DNA of 64,000 bases from Ctena decussata (lineage: Eukaryota; Mollusca; Bivalvia; Lucinida; Lucinidae). Below are positions 61,001-64,000 of the stretch, piece by piece; within the stretch, counting starts at the first letter, position 1; the number at the start of each line of letters is the position of its first letter. The position numbers and the translations under genes were made by a program. The notes beneath the pieces are model-generated. The model was not told where the DNA came from. It did not search any database and saw only the letters and a program-made list of their open reading frames with translations. Where the stretch lies: NCBI GenBank assembly GCA_963989385.1, contig OZ022509.1, positions 49,554,271-49,618,270 on the forward strand, given 5' to 3'.

Positions 61001-64000
61001 GACAATGAAAGGCTGTGTGCAACATAACCCAGTTTACAGTTGAAAAGATTTCCACTCCAATGGATCTCGAACCTGGGACAGCTTGATCTGCAGGCCTGAG
61101 CTTAACCTACTGAGTAACCAGGCCCCGAGGTTATAAAACTTTTTTCATGCTCAACTCAGCTGAGCATGAAATTTTCTCTGCTGATAAATATGAAAATGCC
61201 AACTATTGTTGGCATTTTCATATTCATAAGCAGAGAAAATATTTTATTCAGCTAAACTGGGCAAGAAAACTACTGCACTTATCAATGATTTGCTATTTAT
61301 TAGCAGATAAAATTTCGTGCTCAGCTGAGTTGAGCAGGAAAAAAGTTTTATAACCTCGGGGCCAGGGCTCCTCAGAGATGAAAGGTGCATAATGAAACTG
61401 TACTCAAAATTGTCATTTGGTGTGGTAAATTGTCGGTTTAAAGCTCTTAATTTTGTTTAAGAAATAGATCAGCTCTAGCAGTGAATTGTTGAGTAATAAT
61501 TCACTGTTTGGAGGTCAGTTGTAAAGTAGATCATATCACGAGCGCAGCTAGAACTGAACTATTTCGATTCTAAAGCTCAAAAACGCTGAAAAACTATTCT
61601 TTTCATTCAAACTCTCCCAACCTTCCTGCCAGCGCGTTCATCCTCCCGCCAATATTAATTGTATCTAAGGTAAATGTACGTTTTTATGGCCATTCTAGAA
61701 AAAAAGAGACGTTACACCGTCTAACGTCACAAAATTTCATCAGTAATTCAAGTAACATCAGCAATTAGACTCCCGCGCTCCGAGACAGTGAATTGTTGCA
61801 GAATAAAACACGGAAACTTTCCACTGCTTTTATAGGCGCACTGTGTTAGAATTTCTGGCAATGCAACCGTAAAACCGACAATTAATCTCCCCAATTGACA
61901 ATTTTCAAAAGTTATTCCCATTGTAATGCACTTTTCACATTTTAACCTTTAAAAGTGTGCCACTTTGCAACCAAACAAACTCCTCCGGTGACGTAAAACC
62001 AGATCTCTACCACTGAGAAGAGACATTACATAATTACTTCAGGTTTTCAACAGTATATCGCAGGATATACTATCGCAAATTTTTTAGGTTATCCAATCAG
62101 ACATCACGTTAAATATGTAAGTGCATTAGAATAATCTATTAGATGGTTTTTTCCCCCTCCCAAACAACAAAGAAATCTAGATTTGCCTAACTAGATGAAT
62201 CTAGACTTTTTATGATGGTTGTGGAGAAGAGAAAAGCATCTTATAGAAATAGAATAAATATGACTGATTCATGAAGATTAGCCAAAGCTATCTGCTAAGA
62301 AAATGCTCAGCCTCAAATCCAGCCCCCAGTTCCTCAAGTACCCTATTGTGCTTAAATATTGGGACACCTAATACCATTAATATTCCCTTTGAAACAAATG
62401 GAATATTAATGGATTTAGGTGTCCCAATACTTAAGCACATTAGGGTAATTTTTCACTCATCTTCAGCTAGTTACAACTGATTACTATCAGTTTCAATTTG
62501 TTCAAATTTTAGAATGATTACCCCAATGATGTCCAAATATTTACCACAATTACTCAAGACATAAAACTTACCTTTTTAGGTGAACTGGTTTCTTCTTCAT
62601 CATCCGCTTTTCTTTTGTAAACTGGTTTCTGTATTTTTCCACCCATACCTAGTGTGTTAGATTCTGACTTTTTCTTAATTTTATACTTTGCTTTTAATAT
62701 TTCATATCTATCTGCCTCTTTCTTAGCATGTCCCGAGGTTGTTGAAACAGTTGCATCTGAATTGTCAAAACAAAGCATATCCTCAAAATTTTCTCTTTTC
62801 TCCAGCTTTTGCTCTCTATTTGATTTCTTCTCTTTTTTATGAACACTGTGCTTTTGCGAGTCTGATTTTTTAATTTCCTTATGATGATGATCTTTTTCTT
62901 GTTTATGAGATTTATGTTTATCTCTACCTGAGCTGTGCTTACTACTTTTACTCTCTGTTTTGTGGTCTTTACCAGTTCTATGTTTCATTTCACTTTTATG
63001 ACTCTTATGTTCATCAGCCGGGCTACTTTTAGCATTATCTTTATCAGAAGTTCTTTGCTTGATGATATCATGTTTATTATTAGCACTATCTTTATCACCT
63101 CTACTGGCATATTTTTCTTTGTCAGTTCCTGACTTTGCTTTCTCACCATGTGCATCAGTTTTCTTGTGTTTATCACTAGAACTTTGTTCATCACAGCTAT
63201 GCTTTTCAGTTTTATGATCTCTATCACTTTTTTCACTTTTGCTACTTTTTTCACGTTTTTCGTGTTTCTGTTTTTCATTGTGTCTATGCCTTTCATATAA
63301 TTTATCACTATCAGTGTCCCTATCACTTCTGTGTCTATCACTAGAATCGTTACCTCTTTCAACCATGCTACTCACATGGATATCACTAGAATGACTTTTA
63401 ATTTTCTTTTCATTTCTATCTGTGCTGCTCTCTTTTTTGTGTCTTTCACTTGAAGTTTGATTGTCTTTTATAATATTAACATTATTATGCATGTCACTAC
63501 TGAATTTTTCTGACAGAAGACCCTTAGAACTTAAAGAGACAGTGTGAGCATCTGTTTTGTGTATTTCACTATCAGAAATAATGTCATTTTCATTCTTGCC
63601 TTTTTTATCTTTATCAATTTTGGACAACACATCTACATGAGTTGCATTACCATTATTATCACTGTGGTCTGTATTCCTTTTGTTTGACATTGTCTCTGTG
63701 GAACTTATGTGACTTGAACCTATTTTGTCATTTTTATCACATTTTTCTGTCATTCTGTGCTTTTCGTTTCTATGTCCATGTAGTATCTTTTCCTGTCTGT
63801 CTCTATCAGATTTTGACACTTTATCTTTGTGTCTGTCTCCAAGTGTTTCTTTAGTTTCTGCAACTTTCTGCTCCTCTCTTTTACAATCAACACTGTCTTT
63901 TTTATTTTCATGACCTCTATCTGAATGGTTTGACTTCCCTTTTCTTCTATCAGTTTCTGTATACTGAGAAGATTTTTCTTCACGAGAATTTGCATTTTTA
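43015..64000 (-). CDS. ELOA: Elongin A (ELOA), 3' nine coding exons, 5' end outside window
   Basis: Elongin A is the large subunit of the Elongin (SIII) complex. In animals it stimulates RNA polymerase II elongation and acts in a Cullin-5 ubiquitin ligase through Elongin B/C. Joining 64000-62572, 60289-60196, 57369-57283, 50518-50465, 49243-49146, 47833-47732, 47180-47102, 44537-44334 and 43076-43015 gives one open frame of 735 residues ending in TAG, with all splice phases matching. Residues 1-476 form a K/S/D/H-rich low-complexity region. Then come a YRP motif, VYSG, the BC-box SLFDLCMKV (about 540-548), VGGIP, CTPKQLY, MWKIHC, PEEMETWRELYL and VAKPPREVRRQQMKFGT, all in the order I recall from vertebrate Elongin A. 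The C-terminus is short and basic. The TFIIS-N-like domain must lie beyond 64000. Introns are 551-6764 bp and full of mobile elements. Seen: exons, phases, motifs. Known: family function. No competing identity seems plausible. Confidence 0.95.
43189..43331 (+). mobile_element. short Helentron-like element in ELOA intron
   Basis: AACAAGACCTGTCACAGG, GGATAGCTCGCCTGAC, hairpin CCTGAACTTTGTTCAGG, CAAGCTAAAA. Confidence 0.75.
43528..43930 (+). mobile_element. ATATGACGTCGCATCTGA element, second copy
   Basis: GGATCTTATATGAGTGCTC, CTTGTTTAATAAATTCAATA, an internal hairpin of GCCATTTACAAACGC / GCGTTTGTAAATGGC, CATGGCTTTATTACA, GATGCGACGTCATATGATAA. Opposite orientation to 19322. Confidence 0.65.
44054..44214. 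mobile_element. GAGTCGGGTAA MITE with TA duplication
   Basis: GGGGAGAGTCGGGTAACTTC / GAAGTTATCCAACTCTCCCC, inner GCGGGTAAATTCGGACAG. TA at 44052-44053 and 44215-44216. Same family as 23381. Confidence 0.78.
44334..44537 (-). CDS. ELOA: ELOA exon H
   Basis: 204 bp between acceptor CATTTTTCAG (44538) and donor GTAACT (44333). It encodes RQVKLAYIDNVAKPPREVRR then QQMKFGTTNT, matching [27 protein letters not shown] of vertebrate Elongin A. A Gln/Lys-rich linker follows. Confidence 0.95.
44793..44995. mobile_element. MITE-A nested in SINE-1
   Basis: CAGAGCTCTAGATAAGAGGG ... CCCTCTTATCTAGAGCTCTG, central GAACCGTCTTGTTGAGACGG. Probable target duplication TGATG with three extra bases on the left. 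Confidence 0.85.
45125..45304 (+). mobile_element. short Helentron-like element nested in SINE-1
   Basis: AACAAGACCTGTCACAGGG, GGATAGCTCGCCTGACAG, a GCGGCGGCCGCCGCCGC tract, hairpin CCTGAACTTCATTCAGG, CAAGCTAAAA. Confidence 0.8.
45572..45771. mobile_element. MITE-B, best copy
   Basis: GTGCTCCAGATAAGAAGGGG, TAACAGGGATAATTTAGGG, central GAACCGTCTCATCGAGACGG, ACCCCCTCTTATCTGGAGC. Same plan as MITE-A with different termini. Confidence 0.82.
45884..46859. mobile_element. P240 MITE split by a DNA element
   Basis: Left half TTTGAGCCGCGACACGACAA to CTACCGCCATGCA; right half CATGCAGACAGCGAAGG to GTCATGTCGCGGCTCAT. The halves join into a normal copy once 46023-46753 is removed. Confidence 0.85.
46023..46753 (-). 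mobile_element. 731-bp hAT-like element carrying a long open frame
   Basis: 15-bp TIR CAGTGATTTTTTTAC / GTAAAAAAATCACTG with 6-bp CATGCA duplicated at 46017-46022 and 46754-46759. Subterminal repeats: (T/G)GCGTC(C/T) at one end and TGGGATGCA / GCATCCCA at the other. On the - strand a frame stays open from about 46573 to 46073 (about 165 codons). It lacks an upstream ATG and includes EEHSIIDHGDVFYLS, SSKLLFGLLGQDKHARPDD and TSESEMTTDVSKSNTLSDNE. Composition looks protein-like but I do not recognise it. It may be a captured exon or a transposase leader exon. Confidence 0.65.
46862..47035. mobile_element. TTTGCTCC foldback element
   Basis: CTGCTTCCCTGGGGCGGC, AAATGGGGTCAATGTTTAAA, GAATTTGCTCCTATTGC.., AACAGGAGCAAATTCTTCC, GTTGACCCAATTTGGAAG. 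Ends 67 bp before the exon G donor on the ELOA strand. Confidence 0.6.
47102..47180 (-). CDS. ELOA: ELOA exon G
   Basis: 79 bp (26 codons plus one base). The acceptor AATTTCAG is at 47181 and the donor GTACAT at 47101. It encodes RKFDEREEKFKSIKANISK then QMASAAP, a charged helix colinear with RLQDAREQRLRVLTKNI of vertebrate Elongin A. The preceding 551-bp intron is mostly one MITE (47310-47701). Confidence 0.93.
47310..47701. mobile_element. MITE filling ELOA intron F-G
   Basis: TIR TACCGTAATTGACCTTATT..GCGC / GCGCTAATTAGGTAGAATAC. Inside is a strong hairpin (47434-47507) with arms through AAAGCATCAGAGAAAAGCTG and AGCTTTTCTCTGATGCTT. Occupies 392 of 551 intron bases. Confidence 0.7.
47732..47833 (-). 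CDS. ELOA: ELOA exon F, Elongin A core
   Basis: 34 codons, phase 0 at both ends. The acceptor CCCTTTTTCAG is at 47834 and the donor GTTTGT at 47731. It encodes HFLEDSDYMWKIHCEREF then CQPEEMETWRELYL, colinear with LIEETDQLWKVHC and PEEYESWREMYL of vertebrate Elongin A. This is the most diagnostic exon of the gene. Confidence 0.96.
48398..48558 (+). mobile_element. short Helentron-like element next to an older 5' end
   Basis: AACAAGACCTGTCTGCGTAC, GGATAGCTCACCTGACAG, hairpin CCTGTACATTCGTACAGG, TGAGCTAAAA. Directly to its left (48343-48397) lies a second 5' end ACACCTGTCTGCGTACAGG, GACAGCTTGCTTAACAG, as if it inserted into a relative. Confidence 0.75.
48717..49111. mobile_element. P240 MITE with internal insertion
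   Basis: CAGCTGCGACACAAGAAAAC ... CTTGTCACGGCTCAAAT, inner GACTCAGATCAGCCAGG / CCAGGCTGATCTGAGTC. About 160 bp of unrelated sequence at 48846-49008. Confidence 0.7.
49146..49243 (-). CDS. ELOA: ELOA exon E, F-box-like segment
   Basis: 98 bp: two bases completing a Leu codon, then 32 codons. The acceptor ends ...CTGTTGAAG at 49244 and the donor is GTGAGT at 49145. It encodes IDYVGGIPLDILKPVLEKC, then TPKQLYDLEDYNP. This aligns with the [28 protein letters not shown] block of Elongin A, an F-box-like helix pair near the BC-box. Confidence 0.94.
49328..49554 (+). mobile_element. TTAA MITE, complete
   Basis: TTAACCCATTCCATACGGG ... ACCCAGAATGCAATGGGTTAA, hairpin GATCAGGCCCCACAAACG / GGGCCTGATC. 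In ELOA intron D-E, about 85 bp upstream of the exon E acceptor. Confidence 0.82.
49555..49770. repeat. AACAACTGGG-ended repeat
   Basis: AGTCAAGAATTCCTTAAGTC, TTTTTTTGCAGACTGC, TTTTAAACAACTGGGTTC. Family of 2926-3225. A partial MITE-B centre follows at 49800-49890; 49891-50248 is unassigned. Confidence 0.5.
50254..50454. mobile_element. MITE-A inserted at the ELOA exon D splice donor
   Basis: CAGAGTTCTAGATAAGATGG ... CTCCCTTATCTAGAGCTCTG, central GAACCGTCTCGATGAGACGG. 5-bp duplication AAATA at 50249-50253 and 50455-50459. The right duplication overlaps the sixth base of the donor GTAAGT (50464-50459). Confidence 0.9.
50465..50518 (-). CDS. ELOA: ELOA exon D, Elongin B/C-binding BC-box
   Basis: A 54-bp exon between acceptor TTTTCCTTACAG (50519) and donor GTAAGT (50464). 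It encodes MFSLFDLCMKVLQDNID plus split codons. SLFDLCMKV fits the BC-box consensus (S/T/P)LxxxCxxx(V/L/I), which binds Elongin C. It corresponds to TLHQQCIRV in human ELOA. A MITE is inserted directly after the donor hexamer (see 50254-50454). Confidence 0.92.
50578..50815. mobile_element. P240 MITE
   Basis: ATATGAGCCTCGACG..AACCAACAATG ... TTCTTGTGTCGCGGCTCATAT, inner GCGCCCAGCGCAGACTC / GAGTCAGCGCAGGGCGC. About 60 bp upstream of the exon D acceptor on the ELOA strand. Confidence 0.88.
50855..51240. mobile_element. TTTGCTCC foldback, compound
   Basis: Two overlapping partial copies: GTAGCAACTCTGCATTTTC / TTTGGTAGAATTCCTCC, then AGCAACTCTGCCGTTTTTA, TCCAAATGGAGTCAACTCTT, GGCAGAGTTGCTTCCCCTGA. 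Confidence 0.5.
51241..52785. other. intron sequence, one inverted repeat, otherwise unassigned
   Basis: 51755-51912 is bounded by AAGGTGACTGGTAGATGT / ACATCTACCAGTCACCTT with GAATGCCAACCAGAATGCC inside. Nothing else named; open frames here are short and lack splice support. Confidence 0.45.
52786..53125. mobile_element. TTTGCTCC foldback element
   Basis: ATTTCACGAAATGGGGGGC, TAGTTAATCAGCCACTGCC, AGAATTTGCTCCTCTAGGAG, GTAGACCCCATTAC, TAATATAG end. Full layout of the family with GATGCATTTATTAGGATTA at the right. Confidence 0.7.
53270..53467. mobile_element. MITE-B
   Basis: ACTCAAGATAAAAAAGAG, central TTAGAACCGTCTCAGCGAGA, GGGGTCACAAGACATG, CACCCCTTCTTATCTGGAGC. Confidence 0.65.
53556..53778. 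mobile_element. GGGGCCGTATT foldback, 223-bp palindrome
   Basis: GGGGCCGTATTTATAAAACA ... TTTTATGAATACGGCCCC; the arms run through AACTTAAGTCGTTGCTATGC and ACTATGAAATTTGCTCTGGA to a loop at AGTCTTTTTAGACT. Confidence 0.85.
54063..54320. mobile_element. TTTGCTCC foldback element
   Basis: CATTTTATCCACCATTTC, AAGGGGTCTACTATTGGAGG, AGAATTTGCTCCCAAGAATC, CTCCTACGGAGC, GAGTTGACTCCCCACTGAG. Confidence 0.55.
54357..54538. mobile_element. TACTGTAATGACCCTAAA MITE
   Basis: TTACTGTAATGACCCTAAAT at the left and TTTTAGGGTCATTACGGTAA at the right. Related in layout to the TGTCCCAAT palindromes. Confidence 0.6.
54629..55111. mobile_element. P240 MITE split by a foldback element
   Basis: Left GAGGTGCGACCCAACAAAAC to GACCAGACTGG; right CCTGGGCGGATGCCCAGG to GTCTTGTCCCAGCTC. 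Insert 54797-55035. Confidence 0.85.
54797..55035. mobile_element. CCCCGAGGTTATAAAACTT foldback, 239 bp
   Basis: CCCCGAGGTTATAAAACTT / AAGTTTTACAACCTCGGGG, two inner palindromes built of CTCAACTCAGCTGAGCATG and GAAAATGCCAAC..GTTGGCATTTTC. Target ACTGG / CCTGG. Confidence 0.88.
55175..56075. mobile_element. 901-bp hAT element, non-autonomous
   Basis: TIR CAGGGCTACAGAAAT / ATTTCTGTAGCCCTG and a perfect 8-bp duplication GGCTAACG (55167-55174, 56076-56083): the hAT signature. Subterminal palindromes of ATCGGTCC/GGACCGA type at both ends. ACGAAAACTAATGACTACAC occurs twice (about 55243, 55288). Overlapping open frames of 89 (+) and 97 (-) codons have no recognised domain. Confidence 0.9.
56583..56706. 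mobile_element. TGTCCCAAT palindromic MITE
   Basis: TACCCTATTGTGCTTACG, TATTGGGACACCTAAAACC, AATTTTCCATTTGTCCCAAA, GGTGTCCCAATATTAAAACA, CATTACAGTA. Confidence 0.7.
56769..56930 (+). repeat. perfect 80-bp tandem duplication
   Basis: A unit starting GGCCAGACTGCATTGTAGCC and ending GGCCATTAGTCAA is repeated without a visible mismatch at a period of 80. Lies in ELOA intron C-D within an AACTGGG-type repeat that continues to about 57110. Confidence 0.95.
57120..57271. mobile_element. P240 MITE, right half
   Basis: CTGACCAGAGTTAGC, CCTGATCAGACTGGGAGG, ATGCCCAGGCTGTTCTGAG, GGTTTTGTCGTGTCTCGTCT. Ends about 10 bp from the GC donor of ELOA exon C. Confidence 0.7.
57283..57369 (-). CDS. ELOA: ELOA exon C, with GC donor
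   Basis: 28 codons with one split base at each end. The acceptor TTTCTTTTTCAG is at 57370. It encodes DDEAPFLG...RTQVYSGKKQTGLT, matching the EEEAGFTG...MQVYSG block of vertebrate Elongin A. The donor is GCAAGT rather than GT (intron starts at 57282). Using it gives exactly ten residues between VYSG and the BC-box, as in my recollection of human ELOA. The in-phase GT alternative three codons upstream (GGTCTG) would give seven. Confidence 0.88.
57541..57612. repeat. short GCAAACAGTGTAGACC palindrome
   Basis: GCAAACAGTGTAGACCCTG, ATCAGACTGCTCCCTAGG / AACAGTCTGATCTGAG, CACTGTTTGG. Distant relative of 1267-1333. Confidence 0.55.
57822..59118. mobile_element. 1.3-kb foldback element, about 630-bp arms
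   Basis: Ends CACGCCTACCAATCGCTCTC / GAGAGCGATTGGTAGGCGTG. The arms are about 96% identical by eye and a loop of about 40 bp lies near 58450-58488. Target duplication AGATA (57817-57821, 59119-59123), inside a MITE-B whose first bases are left at about 57813-57821. Each arm has a 77-codon frame (58180-58413 +, 58527-58760 -) with SLEFRKYTQ and SPVPHEIIE.IRNFYQTQK. The two differ at about 14 residues, nearly all replacement changes, so there is no sign of purifying selection. No known domain. Confidence 0.88.
59119..59313. mobile_element. MITE-B, host of the 1.3-kb foldback
   Basis: AGATAAGAAGGGGTAACAGG, central TTAGAACCATCTCGCTGCGA, GAGGTGTCACAACATG, CTCTCCTAGCTGGAGCTC. Confidence 0.75.
59335..59530 (+). 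mobile_element. short GTCTCGC-subfamily Helentron-like element
   Basis: CATTGTCACAAAA.AGAGCT occurs twice (about 59361 and 59404) separated by a C run. Then GCTGCTGCCAACACCGCC, AAGTAATACCTATGTCTGG, TTGCAGATGAGACAAAAA. Confidence 0.5.
59640..59850. repeat. AACAACTGGG-ended repeat
   Basis: GCCCAGTTGTTCACAACTAAC ... TTTTGAACAACTGGGCCC, with CACTTTTCAGCAAAAAATAC and CTTGATTTTATGTGTACAAG. Both ends pair (GGGCCCAGTTGTTCA). Confidence 0.6.
59955..60172. mobile_element. TACTGTATTTATTTGG TIR element
   Basis: TACTGTATTTATTTGGTTAA / TTATAACCAAATAAATATGG.TA; inside a C-rich run and AAAATCCAGATC repeated. Ends 24 bp beyond the exon B donor on the ELOA strand. Confidence 0.6.
60196..60289 (-). CDS. ELOA: ELOA exon B
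   Basis: This exon has 31 codons plus one base. The acceptor is ...GGAAACAG at 60290-60291, phase 0, matching exon A. The donor is GTTTGT at 60195. It encodes a peptide with NYLPSTQAHYRPF, resembling the LPxIQxNYRPLP segment I recall in vertebrate Elongin A. Too short to be called by length alone; phase and motif support it. Confidence 0.88.
60344..60788. mobile_element. MITE-B split by MITE-A
   Basis: Left GTGCTCCAGATAAGAGGAGG to GAGATGGCTCTAAT; right TCTAATGCCATTATGGGGG to CCCCTCTTATCTGAAGCTCT. Confidence 0.8.
60490..60692. mobile_element. MITE-A nested in MITE-B
   Basis: CAGAGCTCTAGATAAGAGGG ... CCCTCTTATCTAGAGCTCTG, central GAACCGTCTCGTCGAGACGG. Duplication TCTAAT at 60484-60489 and 60693-60698. 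Confidence 0.9.
60928..61376 (-). mobile_element. SINE-1 split by a foldback element
   Basis: Tail ATGGATGGATGTCTTGC, body GGCTGTGTGCAACATAACCC, B-box GGTTCGAGATCC on -, then the insertion in the A-box region, then GGGCTCCT. 10-bp duplication GATGAAAGGT at 60918-60927 and 61377-61386. Confidence 0.88.
61123..61361. mobile_element. CCCCGAGGTTATAAAACTT foldback, 239 bp
   Basis: Same length and plan as 54797-55035. Duplication CCAGG at 61118-61122 and 61362-61366. Confidence 0.9.
61407..61905. mobile_element. AAAATTGTCATTTGG TIR element
   Basis: Left AAATTGTCATTTGG..AAATTGTCGGTTT, right AAACCGACAATT..CCAATTGACAATTT: two nested inverted pairs over about 33 bp. Interior has GTGAATTGTTG at both sides. 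No coding motif. Confidence 0.6.
62339..62447. mobile_element. TGTCCCAAT palindromic MITE
   Basis: TACCCTATTGTGCTTAAATA, TTGGGACACCTAATACC, ATTTAGGTGTCCCAATACTT, AAGCACATTAGGGTA. In the ELOA intron A-B. Confidence 0.72.
62572..64000 (-). CDS. ELOA: ELOA exon A (partial, low-complexity charged region)
   Basis: The frame is open from the window edge (64000 is the third base of a split codon) for 476 codons to an AAG/GTAAGT donor, intron starting at 62571. An unspliced reading would add only five codons before a TGA at 62554-62556. The sequence is rich in Lys, Ser, Asp and His, with many SDKHK/DRHR-like runs. Near the end is FEDMLCFDN (about residues 405-413), a short ordered-looking motif, then basic patches. 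There is no in-frame ATG that must be the start: the GTG at 63817-63819 is simply an internal valine codon and the exon continues to the right. Confidence 0.93.

Noticed and set aside
62985..63362. 125-codon frame on the - strand
   Set aside because: Shadow frame of the ELOA low-complexity exon.

Overview
This 64 kb window looks like nuclear DNA of a bivalve mollusc. It holds two recognisable animal genes with long introns. The rest is an exceptionally dense, nested deposit of non-autonomous mobile elements, including tandem-core elements of the kind described in bivalves as 'pearl' (Helentron/DINE-like), palindromic MITEs, foldback elements and tRNA-derived SINEs. Species is not determined. 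I see no retroviral or viral gene, bacterial operon or CRISPR array.

Host genes. (1) PTRHD1, a peptidyl-tRNA-hydrolase-2-like protein, is on the + strand with two coding exons (15277-15465 and 18302-18472) and encodes 119 aa. (2) ELOA (Elongin A) is on the - strand. It enters from the right edge and ends at 43015. I recovered nine coding exons by hand (62572-64000, 60196-60289, 57283-57369, 50465-50518, 49146-49243, 47732-47833, 47102-47180, 44334-44537, 43015-43076). Every splice phase agrees, giving 735 in-window residues that include the Elongin B/C-binding BC-box and the conserved Elongin A core. The N-terminal domain lies beyond the window. The two genes converge, separated by about 24.5 kb of mobile DNA.

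Layout. 1-14.6 kb: mobile elements only (SINEs, 240-bp palindromic MITEs, foldbacks, a LINE reverse-transcriptase fragment split by a 1-kb TIR element). 14.6-18.5 kb: PTRHD1, whose intron holds a four-level nest. 18.5-43 kb: intergenic mobile DNA, with tandem-core elements at 20.7-21.9, 23.7-24.8, 26.0-30.8 (three nested), 30.8-32.5, 33.1-34.1 and 38.2-40.1 kb. 43-64 kb: ELOA, its introns filled with MITEs, two hAT-like elements, interrupted SINEs and a 1.3-kb inverted repeat.

Several insertions touch gene structure. A MITE sits at the 5' splice site of the ELOA BC-box exon, a SINE starts 22 bp after the PTRHD1 donor, and one ELOA intron uses a GC donor. Coordinates of repeats are read by eye and may be off by a few bases; family names are local labels.
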